From assembly GCF_900103845.1 (NCBI RefSeq), contig NZ_FNIJ01000008.1:1-64000 (forward strand): 64,000 nucleotides of DNA. Reading direction: 5' to 3'. A program made the position numbers and the translations under genes. Position 1 is the first letter of the stretch. Every line of letters starts with the position of its first letter. The notes beneath the pieces were generated by a model, which saw only the letters and a list, made by a program, of their open reading frames with translations, was not told the origin of the DNA and made no database searches. Origin of the DNA: Pseudomonas jinjuensis (GTDB lineage: Bacteria; Pseudomonadota; Gammaproteobacteria; Pseudomonadales; Pseudomonadaceae). Of this stretch, positions 43,016 to 50,929 are shown piece after piece.

Positions 43016-43657
43016 ATGGAAACCCGAAAGCCCGTTGTATATATCGTCGACGACGACAAGGACCTGCGCACCTCGCTGGCCTGGCTGCTCGAATCGGTCA
43101 GCGTGCAGGCCCTGTGCTGCGCCGGCGCCGACGAATTCCTCGCCCAATACGACCCCTGCCAGCCCGCCTGCCTGGTGGTGGACGTGCGCATGCCGGAGAC
43201 CAGCGGCTTCCAGCTGCAGGAAATCCTCAACGAGCGCGGCATCGCGCTGCCGACCATCTTCGTCTCGGCCCACGGCGACATCCCGATGTCGGTGAAGGCG
43301 ATGAAGAACGGCGCCATCGATTTCGTCGAGAAACCCTACAACCCGCAGCAGATGCTGGAACGCATCCAGGCCGCGCTGAAGGACGCCGTGCAGGTGCATG
43401 CAGGGGCCACCCAGCGCCAGCAGCTGCAATGCAAGCTCGACCTGCTCACCAGCCGCGAACGCGAGGTGCTGGGCATGGTGATCGACGGCAAGGCGAGCAA
43501 GGTGATCGCCCGCGAGCTGAATATCAGTGTGAAGACCGTGGATGTGCACCGCACCAAGATCAAGGAAAAGATGGGCGTATCGAGCATCGCCATGCTGGTG
43601 CGCGAAGTGCTCGACCTGGGCGGGAAGGAAGCGGCGGCTAGGCATCGGCAATTGTAG
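43016..43657 (+). CDS. Two-component response regulator, FixJ/NarL (LuxR-HTH) type
   Basis: A 213-residue regulator. The receiver domain is intact: DDDKDL acidic pocket, phospho-Asp in CLVVDVRMP (about residue 56) and Lys in DFVEKPYNP. The LuxR-type helix-turn-helix follows: LTSREREVLGMVIDGKASKVIARELNISVKTVDVHRTKIKEKM. It resembles StyR/TmoT-class regulators of aromatic catabolism. Its kinase is probably the orphan-looking kinase at 50930, at the other end of the iac operon. No marR-type iacR is seen in the window. Confidence 0.9.
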   Translation: METRKPVVYIVDDDKDLRTSLAWLLESVSVQALCCAGADEFLAQYDPCQPACLVVDVRMPETSGFQLQEILNERGIALPTIFVSAHGDIPMSVKAMKNGAIDFVEKPYNPQQMLERIQAALKDAVQVHAGATQRQQLQCKLDLLTSREREVLGMVIDGKASKVIARELNISVKTVDVHRTKIKEKMGVSSIAMLVREVLDLGGKEAAARHRQL

Positions 43658-43880
43658 GAGCGCGCCATGCGCGCGACCCGTTTCCTGTCGCGGGCATGGC
43701 CCGCTCCTACAGGTGATCGTTCCCACGCTCCTGCGTGGGAATGCCGCTCTCGACGCGCCCGCGTCGATGGGACGCGGGAGCGTCCCCGGATGCGTTACCA
43801 CGCGGGAGCGTGGGAACGATGGGGCTTTCGTAGGATGGGTTGAGCGCAGCGATACCCATCGGCCCGGACGCGGGAGCGTC
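43654..43880. repeat. Mixed REP cluster between the response regulator and iacF
   Basis: Contains the GGAGCGCGCCATGCGCGC / GCGGGCATGGCCCGCTCC palindrome pair (43657-43711), followed by RAYT-type REP units to about 43824 and a GGACGCGGGAGCGTCCGGG hairpin (43864-43882). It occupies the whole 233-bp gap between two convergent genes. Confidence 0.82.
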
Positions 43881-43890
43881 CGGGCATGCC

Positions 43891-44844
43891 TTATAGATCC
43901 AACACCAACCGCGCACTCCTCGCCCGCGAGACGCACGCGCAGATCTGCTTGTTGGAGGCCTTTTCCTTGTTCGACAGGCAGTTGTCGCGGTGGTCCGGTT
44001 CGCCTTCGATCACTTCGACGATGCAGGTGCCGCAGATGCCTTCGCGGCATTCGGTGTCGATGTCGCAGCCGTGGGCCTGCAGCACGTCGACCAGGCTGGA
44101 ATCCGCCGGCACATGCAGGACCACGCCGGAGCTGGACAGCTCGACTTCGAACGAACCCGCCGGAGCGGAATTCGCCGCCGGGTCCGCCTGGAAATGCTCG
44201 AGGTGGATGTTGTCCTCTGGACGCGTGCGTGAAGCGACTTCCACCACCTTGTTCATGAACGGCGCCGGGCCGCAGGTGTAGACGTGGGCGGCAGTGCCGG
44301 CACGTTCCAAGCAGGCGGACAGCGCGCCATCCAGGTCGGCCGGTTCGACGCCGTAGTGGAACTCCACCTTGCCGGCGAACGCCTCGCTCTCCAGCAGACG
44401 GGCGAAGGCCGCGTGCTCCGGCGAGCGGGCGAAATAGTGCAGGCGATACGGCTGGCCGCTGGCGTTCAACTTGTAGGCCATGGAGAGCAGCGGCGTGACG
44501 CCGATGCCGGCGGCGAACAGCACGTGTTCGCTCGCCTGCGGGGCGATGCGGAACAGGTTGCGCGGTGCGCCCATCTCCAGTTCCATGCCCTCGCTCACCT
44601 GCTCGTGCAAGGCGCTGGAGCCGCCGCGCGAGGCGGCTTCCTTCTTCACCGCCACCAGGTAGGCGGCGCGGTCGTCCGGCGGGCTGCACAGCGAGTACTG
44701 GCGGGTCACGCCGGTGGGGCCGGTGACGTCGACATGGGCGCCCGGCTCGTAGGCGTCGAACGGCTGGCCGTCACTGCGCACGAGGCGGAAGGATCGGACA
44801 TCCAGGGCTTCGTCGACGATCCTTTCGATTCTTACCTTCATCAT
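43891..44844 (-). CDS. iacF: Ferredoxin-NAD(P)H reductase of the iac dioxygenase
   Basis: A 317-residue phthalate-dioxygenase-reductase-type protein: an FMN-binding barrel (GVTRQYSLCSPPDD), an NAD domain (LFAAGIGVTPLLSMAYKL, VYTCGPAPFMNKVV) and a C-terminal plant-type [2Fe-2S] ferredoxin with CDIDTECREGICGTCIV plus a distal Cys (DNCLSNKEK). It passes electrons from NAD(P)H to the IacCD Rieske oxygenase. ATG 44844 follows AAGGTGATGCA. It is separated from iacE by 148 nt containing a strong hairpin. Confidence 0.9.
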   Translation of the reverse strand: MMKVRIERIVDEALDVRSFRLVRSDGQPFDAYEPGAHVDVTGPTGVTRQYSLCSPPDDRAAYLVAVKKEAASRGGSSALHEQVSEGMELEMGAPRNLFRIAPQASEHVLFAAGIGVTPLLSMAYKLNASGQPYRLHYFARSPEHAAFARLLESEAFAGKVEFHYGVEPADLDGALSACLERAGTAAHVYTCGPAPFMNKVVEVASRTRPEDNIHLEHFQADPAANSAPAGSFEVELSSSGVVLHVPADSSLVDVLQAHGCDIDTECREGICGTCIVEVIEGEPDHRDNCLSNKEKASNKQICACVSRARSARLVLDL

Positions 44845-44945
44845 TGCATCACCTTGCTAGGCATTGGTGCGGGCTCCGTGGCCCCCTACCCGGCCCCTGC
44901 GGAGAGCGGACGGGTTCGTCGGTTGGGTAATGGAGCGAAGGCTTG

Positions 44946-44990
44946 CCCTCACCCTAACCCTCTCCCGGGGGGAGAGGGTTAGGGTGAGGG
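44946..44990. repeat. Perfect 21-bp inverted repeat inside the iac operon
   Basis: Arms 44946-44966 and 44970-44990 are perfect complements (CCCTCACCCTAACCCTCTCC...) around a 3-nt loop, ending 2 nt before the iacE stop. It is a known-looking Pseudomonas intergenic repeat type. On the transcript it would be a very stable hairpin between iacE and iacF, so it could lower iacF expression or protect the upstream message. Confidence 0.85.
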
Positions 44991-44992
44991 GC

Positions 44993-45733
44993 TCAACGCA
45001 TGAACAACCCGCCATTGATGTCCCAGCACGCGCCAGTCACCGAAGCGGCATTGTCGGAAGCCAGCAGCAACACCGTGTCGGCGATGTACTCGGGCGAGCC
45101 GAGGCTGCCGACCGGGATCATCTGCAGGATCTGCTCCAGCCGTTCCGGTGCAACGCTCTCGCGCACCACCGGCAGGTCCAGCGGACCGGGGGAGATGCTG
45201 TTGACCGTCACCCCACGCCCGGCCAGCTCGCGGGCGAATACCTTGGTCAGGGTCGCCACGCCGCCCTTCGCCGCCGCGTAGTGGGCGCCGGTGGCGGTGC
45301 CGCCGTTCTGCCCGGCCAGCGAGGCGATGTTGATGATCCGGCCGAAGCCGCGTTCGGCGAAGTGCGCGCCGAACACCTGGGAGGCGACGAAGGTGCCGCG
45401 CAGGTTGACCGCCATCGACTCGTCGAACTCTTCCGGGGTGATCTCCATCAGCGGCGCGACCTTCGACACCCCGGCGTTGTTCACCAGGATGTCGCAGCCG
45501 CCCCAGCGCTCCGCGAGCAGGTCGCGGGCGTGCAGGAAGTCGGCCTTTTCGCGCACGTCCAGTTCGATGGCGATGGCCGTTTCAGCGGAGGGATCGAGCA
45601 GGTCGGCGTTGTGCTGCACGGCGTCGAGCCGCACATCGGCCAGCGCCACGCGGTAGCCGGCAGCGTGCAGGCGGCGGGCGATGCATTCGCCCAACCCACG
45701 GGAAGCGCCGGTAATCAATGCGACTCGGGACAT
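44993..45733 (-). CDS. iacE: SDR oxidoreductase of indoleacetate catabolism
   Basis: A 246-residue short-chain dehydrogenase: TGASRGLGECIA cofactor site, NNAGVSKVAPL, catalytic Ser in INIASLAGQNGG, and YAAAK for Tyr/Lys. IacE is thought to act on an oxidised oxindole intermediate (dioxindole-3-acetate formation). It starts 10 nt after iacD. Confidence 0.86.
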   Translation of the reverse strand: MSRVALITGASRGLGECIARRLHAAGYRVALADVRLDAVQHNADLLDPSAETAIAIELDVREKADFLHARDLLAERWGGCDILVNNAGVSKVAPLMEITPEEFDESMAVNLRGTFVASQVFGAHFAERGFGRIINIASLAGQNGGTATGAHYAAAKGGVATLTKVFARELAGRGVTVNSISPGPLDLPVVRESVAPERLEQILQMIPVGSLGSPEYIADTVLLLASDNAASVTGACWDINGGLFMR

Positions 45734-45743
45734 GGGAAACCCC

Positions 45744-46244
45744 TTACAGCAGGAAGCCGAGCGCGCCGAGCGCGTCGGTGGAGTTGATCAGGCGCACCAC
45801 CTTCTGCTCCAGGCGGGCGACGCCGTTGCCGAAGCGGATGCGGTGGGTCAGGTCGGCCACGAACGGGGTGTGCACGCCGCGCTTGTAGGCGTAGAGGATC
45901 TGCGCGGAGCGCACTTCCAGCACATCGCCGGCGGCTTCCACCAGGCGGAAGCGCGAGACGCTGCGCACGGTCTTCGCCGCGTCCAGCGCCGAGGGTGAAT
46001 GGCCGGAGGTCAGGCGTTCGATGCGCAGGCCGCGCATGCGCGCGTCGTCGTAGGCGTAGTTGAGGCTGGCGGCGAAGTCGGTGGTGTCCGGGTCGATCGG
46101 CACCACGTAGATGCCGTCCTCGCTCCACAGCGACGCCCACTCGGCGTATTCCTTGCGGTCCAGCAGCTCGGCCTCGCGCCAGATGAATTCGATGGCCTGG
46201 GCCAGCGGGCCGGACAGACCGTCCAGGGTGTCGAGAGTGCTCAT
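45744..46244 (-). CDS. iacD: Aromatic-ring-hydroxylating dioxygenase, beta subunit
   Basis: A 166-residue beta subunit of the NTF2-like fold (QAIEFIWREAELLDRKEYAEWASLW, then YDDARMRGLRIERLTSG, SRFRLVE). It pairs with IacC. The ATG overlaps the iacC stop (ATGA), indicating coupling of the alpha and beta subunits. Confidence 0.9.
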   Translation of the reverse strand: MSTLDTLDGLSGPLAQAIEFIWREAELLDRKEYAEWASLWSEDGIYVVPIDPDTTDFAASLNYAYDDARMRGLRIERLTSGHSPSALDAAKTVRSVSRFRLVEAAGDVLEVRSAQILYAYKRGVHTPFVADLTHRIRFGNGVARLEQKVVRLINSTDALGALGFLL

Positions 46245-47509
46245 TGGCTCATCATCCTTTTCCACATTTGATAGGCCTCGCGCATGCCGCCTTCGTCGGT
46301 GGCGTGGGAAACCCTGTCGCCGTTCTGGGCGATCACTTCGCGGTTCAGGCCGCGGTTGACCAGGATCGGTGCGTTCGGGCCGGCATGGGCGCCGCGCTGC
46401 ACGCGATCCCAGGCCTCGGCGTCGTCCGGGCTGCCGAAGCCGAACGGGCCCTGGAAGTGCTCGTGGATGCGCATGCGCTCGCGGTTGGCGATTTCCGGGC
46501 CGCCGTCCATGCCGAGGGCGACGTGGCGGATTTCCGTCTCGGTGACGGAGATCGGCCGCAGCACGCGGAAGAACGACATCGACATGGCGACGTTGGGAAA
46601 CAGGTTGAGGTTGAAGCCGGCGCCGTGCAGCGAACGCACGATGCGGCGCACCTGCTCGGGCGGCATGGTCTTCGACAGTTCCTCGGTGACGTGGGCGAAG
46701 CGCTCCTGCAGCTGCTCCGTGCCGTCGTCATGGTCGAGGTCGACGTGCTCGGGGACCATCACCATCACGCTGTGGCCGTTGCCCAGCGCGTGGGTCACGG
46801 CCTGCTCGTCGGTCATGAACGAGAGCATTTCCTCGGTTTCCTCATCCACCGAGGACATGAACGACTTGTGCACGATAGGGAAGTGGTAGCCGTCGGTGGT
46901 GTTCTCCAGCTGGATCTTCCAGTTGCCCTTGAAGGTGAACTTGTGTTCGCCCTGGGTCTTGATCGGATAGCCGGCGCCCTGCTTCATGAACAGGTCCATC
47001 CAGTGCCTGGCGCCGCCGAGGAAGTCTTCCAGCGGCTCGGCTTCGTCGTTGTAGGTGGCGAAGACCATGCCGGCGTAGCTCTCCACGCGCAGGCTGGTCA
47101 GCGGCAGCTCGGACTTGTCGAGGATGTCCTCGTAGCCGTCCGGATACGGCAACGCGCGCAGCTTGCCGTCCAGCGCGTAGGACCAGCTGTGGTACGGGCA
47201 GGTGAAGCCGGTGGCGTTGCCCTTGTGCTTCTCGCAAACCGTGGCGCCACGGTGGCGGCAGCGGTTTTCCAGGACGTTGATCTTGCCCTTCTTGTCGCGC
47301 ACCACGATCACCGGGCGACGGCCGATGGTTGCGGTCTTGAAGTCGCCGGAATTGCGGACTTCGCTTTCGTGGGCGACCCACACCCAGGTGCGGTAGAAGA
47401 TCTTTTCCAGCTCGACCTCGAACAGTGCGGGGTCGGTGTACAGCGAAACGTCGACGCGGTCGCTCCGGACCAGTTCGTCGGCGCTGCGCGATGTGGCGAT
47501 AAGGTTCAT
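46241..47509 (-). CDS. iacC: Rieske dioxygenase, alpha subunit, of indoleacetate catabolism
   Basis: A 422-residue benzoate-dioxygenase-like alpha subunit. The Rieske ligands are CRHRGATVC... and CPYHSW (Cys-x-His, Cys-x2-His); the mononuclear iron site is ENTTDGYHFPIVHKSF (bridging Asp and two His). Start 47509 is chosen by family N-terminus and by an upstream GGAGAAGCGC. It acts late in the pathway toward catechol, with IacD and the reductase IacF. Confidence 0.92.
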   Translation of the reverse strand: MNLIATSRSADELVRSDRVDVSLYTDPALFEVELEKIFYRTWVWVAHESEVRNSGDFKTATIGRRPVIVVRDKKGKINVLENRCRHRGATVCEKHKGNATGFTCPYHSWSYALDGKLRALPYPDGYEDILDKSELPLTSLRVESYAGMVFATYNDEAEPLEDFLGGARHWMDLFMKQGAGYPIKTQGEHKFTFKGNWKIQLENTTDGYHFPIVHKSFMSSVDEETEEMLSFMTDEQAVTHALGNGHSVMVMVPEHVDLDHDDGTEQLQERFAHVTEELSKTMPPEQVRRIVRSLHGAGFNLNLFPNVAMSMSFFRVLRPISVTETEIRHVALGMDGGPEIANRERMRIHEHFQGPFGFGSPDDAEAWDRVQRGAHAGPNAPILVNRGLNREVIAQNGDRVSHATDEGGMREAYQMWKRMMSQ

Positions 47510-47519
47510 GCGCTTCTCC

Positions 47520-48668
47520 TCAAGCCGTTTTCCTGTTGGCCGGCCGCTCCGCGACCAGTGCTTGTTCCAGTTGCGCGCCAAAGGCGCAGATACGTTCGTC
47601 GGCGCCCTTGCGGCCGACGATCTGCAGGCCGATCTTCAGCCCGCCGCATTCCAGTTCCACCGGCACCGACAGCGCCGGGTGGCCGCTGAGGTTGAATGGC
47701 CGCACCAGGGCGGTCATGCCCGCGACCATCCGCCCACCGGCGCGTGCTTCCCTGAGCAGCGGCGGCAGGCCCGGCAGGGTCGGCAGCAGCAGCACTTCGT
47801 AGTCTTCCAGGGCGGCATCCACCGCCTGGCTGAAGCGCTGGCGTACGACCTCCGCCTCGGCAAGCGCGGCAGCGTCGGTACGGCTGGCGGCCAGCAGGCG
47901 CTGCTCGACATCGGCGCCCAGCAGGCCCTTGCCGGTCAGGCTGCCGAGGGCCGCCCAGTTTTCGTGATCGATCACCGTCAGGCCGGCGGCGAAGGCTTCG
48001 TCGAAGCCCTCCAGACGCAGGCTGCCGCGGCGCCAGCCGGCGCGGTCGGCGGCAACGCCGATGCGCGACAGCAGGTTCGGTTCGGCGGCCACGTCGAGCA
48101 GCGCCACACGCGCTCCGGCACCGGGGGCGACGATGTCGCCGAAGTCCGGGCAGATCACCTGCATCGCGGCGATCAGATGGTCCATGCCCGCGGCGAACGG
48201 GCCGACGCAGTCCAGGCTGCTGGCGGCAGGATGCACGCCGGCGCAGCTGACGCGGCCGAAGGTCGGCTTCAGGCCGGCGATGCCGCAGCAGGCCGCCGGT
48301 ACGCGCACCGAGCCACCGGTATCGGTGCCCAGGGCGATATCGGCGAGGCCGGCAGCGACCGCTACCGCCGAACCGCTGGACGAGCCACCCGGCACGCGCT
48401 CCGGCGCCTGCGGGTTACCCGGCGTGCCGGTCCAGTCGTTGATGCCGGTAACGCCGAACGCCAGTTCGTGAAGGTTGGTCTTGCCGACGATGCGCCAGCC
48501 GGCATCGAGCACCGCGTCGACCACGTCGGCGTTGCGCTCGGCTGGCGCGGCGTCGGCCAGCGCGCGGCTGCCGCAGCGGGTGGGATGACCGGCGATGTCG
48601 ATGCTGTCCTTGACCGCGACGCGCAAACCGTCGCCGCCAAGCTGGAATTCGCTGACGAACACGCTCAT
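47520..48668 (-). CDS. iacH: Amidase-signature hydrolase of indoleacetate catabolism
   Basis: A 382-residue amidase-signature enzyme. The Ser-cisSer-Lys triad is visible: Lys in VAVKDSIDIAG, Ser in VPGGSSSGSAVAVAAG and the nucleophile in GTDTGGSVRVPAACCG. It probably opens or hydrolyses a lactam or amide intermediate. The start overlaps the iacI stop (ATGA), so a much longer in-frame extension upstream is rejected. Confidence 0.88.
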   Translation of the reverse strand: MSVFVSEFQLGGDGLRVAVKDSIDIAGHPTRCGSRALADAAPAERNADVVDAVLDAGWRIVGKTNLHELAFGVTGINDWTGTPGNPQAPERVPGGSSSGSAVAVAAGLADIALGTDTGGSVRVPAACCGIAGLKPTFGRVSCAGVHPAASSLDCVGPFAAGMDHLIAAMQVICPDFGDIVAPGAGARVALLDVAAEPNLLSRIGVAADRAGWRRGSLRLEGFDEAFAAGLTVIDHENWAALGSLTGKGLLGADVEQRLLAASRTDAAALAEAEVVRQRFSQAVDAALEDYEVLLLPTLPGLPPLLREARAGGRMVAGMTALVRPFNLSGHPALSVPVELECGGLKIGLQIVGRKGADERICAFGAQLEQALVAERPANRKTA

Positions 48669-49165
48669 GCAGGTTGCTCCTCGCGAGTCGCGCCGAGCGG
48701 CTGCTGGTACAGGCGCCGGGTGCGGAAATGGCTGATCTGCCAGGTGCCGGCGACGCAGCGGAAATCGATGTCCAGGCGCGTGCCGAACAGTTCGCTGTGG
48801 CCTTCGGCGTAGGTGGAAATCTGCTGCATCAGCCACTGCCCACGCGCGCCCTCGCCTTCCACGCGAATCGCTTCGCTGGCGAGGAAGTGCAGGTTCAGCG
48901 TGAAGTGCGGCGACGGCGGCAGCCAGGCGGCGACGAAGGCAGCCACCGCCGCGCGCCCCTGGTGGCGGCCGAAGGTCTGCGCGGTCTCGCGGCCGACGCC
49001 TTCCCAGACGGCGTCCTCGGCGAACAGCGCGGCCAGTTCGGCCTCGCTGGCGCGGGGGCTGCGCGGCACGTCGCAGAGGTCCATGTAGCGCGCCATCAGG
49101 CGGCGCACCTGGCTCTCCCCTTCGAGCACGGCCAGGCGGCGTTGCAGGTTCGCGAGATCGCTCAT
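48665..49165 (-). CDS. iacI: SnoaL/NTF2-like protein of indoleacetate catabolism
   Basis: A 166-residue SnoaL-like (NTF2 fold) protein: LEGESQVRRLMARYMDLCD, ALFAEDAVWEGVG, RVEGEGARGQWLMQQIS. It lies between iacB and iacH as in P. putida. Its catalytic role is not established; the fold suggests an isomerase/hydratase-type function or a scaffold. Confidence 0.84.
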   Translation of the reverse strand: MSDLANLQRRLAVLEGESQVRRLMARYMDLCDVPRSPRASEAELAALFAEDAVWEGVGRETAQTFGRHQGRAAVAAFVAAWLPPSPHFTLNLHFLASEAIRVEGEGARGQWLMQQISTYAEGHSELFGTRLDIDFRCVAGTWQISHFRTRRLYQQPLGATREEQPA

Positions 49166-49168
49166 GGC

Positions 49169-49540
49169 TCAGGTCCGCGCGGCTTCGGGAATGGTCAGCG
49201 GACGGCCGATGCGCGCCTCGACCTTGGCGTACTTCCACAGGCTGTATTCGTTCACCGGCGTGGTGCGGAACAGGTTGCAGGCGTCGATCACGCTCTGGTG
49301 GCAGTCGACGTCGGCCATGATGTAGACGGTCCACGGCGAGGTGGTGGAGGCGCCGACCATCAGGCGGTCGTCATCCAGCGCGCCGAGCACGCTCACGCCG
49401 GGCAGCGCGCCGAGCGAGCCCATCATCTGGCTGAAGCCCTTCCACACGGCGAGGCCTTCGCCGGTGGGCAGGTCGAAGAAGTTCTGCGTGATGCCGATGC
49501 AGAACAGTACGCGCAGGGGTTCCTGGGTGGTCTGGGTCAT
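49169..49540 (-). CDS. iacB: IacB-like small protein of indoleacetate catabolism
   Basis: A 123-residue protein: LRVLFCIGITQNFFDLPTGE near the start, WTVYIMADVDCHQSVIDACNLFRTTPV in the middle. It has the look of the EthD/dimeric alpha-beta barrel-like small proteins of ring-oxidation operons. It starts at 49540, 23 nt after iacA. Function is unproven in the family. Confidence 0.8.
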   Translation of the reverse strand: MTQTTQEPLRVLFCIGITQNFFDLPTGEGLAVWKGFSQMMGSLGALPGVSVLGALDDDRLMVGASTTSPWTVYIMADVDCHQSVIDACNLFRTTPVNEYSLWKYAKVEARIGRPLTIPEAART

Positions 49541-49563
49541 GCTGGAGTCCTTGAAGAGTCGGG

Positions 49564-50715
49564 TTACAGGTAGCCGGGGATCGGCGGCACGCCGAGGAAC
49601 ACCGCGCCGGCGCCGTCGTACATGCCGTCGCTGAGGAAGGCGTGCTGGGTGACCACCATGGAATCGCGCAGGTAGCGCTGCAGCGGGTTGCCCAGGTAGA
49701 TCGCCGAGGTGCCGGCAAGGCCGTAGGCGCGCTGCACGGCGGCGGCGCCGGCGCGGGAAACGTGCACGGCGGCCAGGCGCAGCAGGCTGACCTGATCGGG
49801 CGTCACCGGATTGCCGGCGAGGATGGATTCCCACACCTCTTCGGTGGCGTCGTAGAAGAAGCTGCGCGCGGCGCGCAGGTCGGCTTCCGCCTTGCCCACC
49901 TCGATGCGCACGTAGGCGCGGTCGGCCAGTTTGGGCGCGCCGGTGATGCCGCCGCCGGAGGCCATGCGCGTCACTTCATCGAGGGCGGCGCGGCCGAGGC
50001 CGAGGTTGACCACGGCGAGAACCTGGGCGGCGTAGGCGATGGTCGGGTAGCGGTAGAGAGGCTCGTCGATGGTCGCTTCGCCGCCGCGGATGAAGGTCCA
50101 GCGGTCTTCGACGAAGGCGCCTTCGAGACGCAGGTCATGGCTGCCGGTACCTTTCAGGCCGACCACGTCCCAGTTCTCGATGATTTCCACACGACTGGCC
50201 GGCAGCAGCGCGGTACGCGGGCGTCCACCCGGACCGGCGGCGCCGATGCCGACACCGAGCACGTCGGCGCCCTTACAGCCGCTGGCGAATTTCCAGGTGC
50301 CGGTGACCTTCCAGCCGCCTTCCACCTGCTCCGCCGGTTGCAGCGGGAACAGGCCGCCGGCGAACACCAGGTCGGGACCATGGGCATACAGTTCGGCCTG
50401 GCTTTCCTTCGGCAAAGCGGCGAGATAGGTGCTGGCGCTGCCGAAGCTGGCGACCCAGCCGGCGGAGCCATCGGCTTCCGAGATGCGTTCGATCAGGCGC
50501 AGGAATTCGGCCGGCGGTATCGCGTCGCCGCCGAAGCATTTCGGCGTGGCGGAGCGATAGATGCCGACCTCCTTGAAGCGCTCGATCATGTCGCGCGGGA
50601 CGTGGGTGCGCAGGTCGAATTCCTGGCGGCGCCGACGCACCTCGTCGAGAACCTGCTCGAAGTCCGCGACGGTTCCGCAGGGTGCTTCTGGCGCGGCGAC
50701 GGCTGGGTTCAGCAT
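49564..50715 (-). CDS. iacA: Acyl-CoA dehydrogenase-fold flavin monooxygenase, indoleacetate hydroxylase
   Basis: A 383-residue flavoprotein with acyl-CoA-dehydrogenase-like fold (group D monooxygenase type), thought to start indoleacetate degradation by hydroxylating the indole ring with reduced flavin from IacG. Landmarks are FKEVGIYRSATPKCFGGDAIP, GSAGWVASFGSASTYLAALP, GWKVTGTWKFASGC and YLGNPLQRYLRDSMVVTQHAFLSDG. The start MLNPAV (50715) follows GGAG; upstream in-frame ATGs are less well placed. It is the first gene of the minus operon and diverges from the kinase gene. Confidence 0.88.
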   Translation of the reverse strand: MLNPAVAAPEAPCGTVADFEQVLDEVRRRRQEFDLRTHVPRDMIERFKEVGIYRSATPKCFGGDAIPPAEFLRLIERISEADGSAGWVASFGSASTYLAALPKESQAELYAHGPDLVFAGGLFPLQPAEQVEGGWKVTGTWKFASGCKGADVLGVGIGAAGPGGRPRTALLPASRVEIIENWDVVGLKGTGSHDLRLEGAFVEDRWTFIRGGEATIDEPLYRYPTIAYAAQVLAVVNLGLGRAALDEVTRMASGGGITGAPKLADRAYVRIEVGKAEADLRAARSFFYDATEEVWESILAGNPVTPDQVSLLRLAAVHVSRAGAAAVQRAYGLAGTSAIYLGNPLQRYLRDSMVVTQHAFLSDGMYDGAGAVFLGVPPIPGYL

Positions 50716-50835
50716 GGGCGTCATCTCCGTTGTTGTTCTGTTGTTCTTGGTCGGGGCCATGCCGCCTGGGCGGCGATTGAAGCCAGTGTATGGAGCGCAA
50801 CCGAGGCCCAACTATTGGGGCGTGCAGCCCGGCGA

Positions 50836-50852
50836 CTAAGGAAATCCCCTAG
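50836..50852 (-). promoter_or_regulatory. Shared motif, copy 2, upstream of iacA
   Basis: On the minus strand it reads CTAGGGGATTTCCTTAG, 14 of 16 positions like 42912-42927 and in the same orientation toward its gene, about 120 nt before iacA. It is partly palindromic (CTA...TAG). Candidate response-regulator site. Confidence 0.55.
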
Positions 50853-50929
50853 TCCCGCGCTGGTAACTTCCGAGCGTCGCCGGGCGGGCACTCGGGTATA
50901 ACGGGCAGGTACACCGCGAGAGCCACGAC

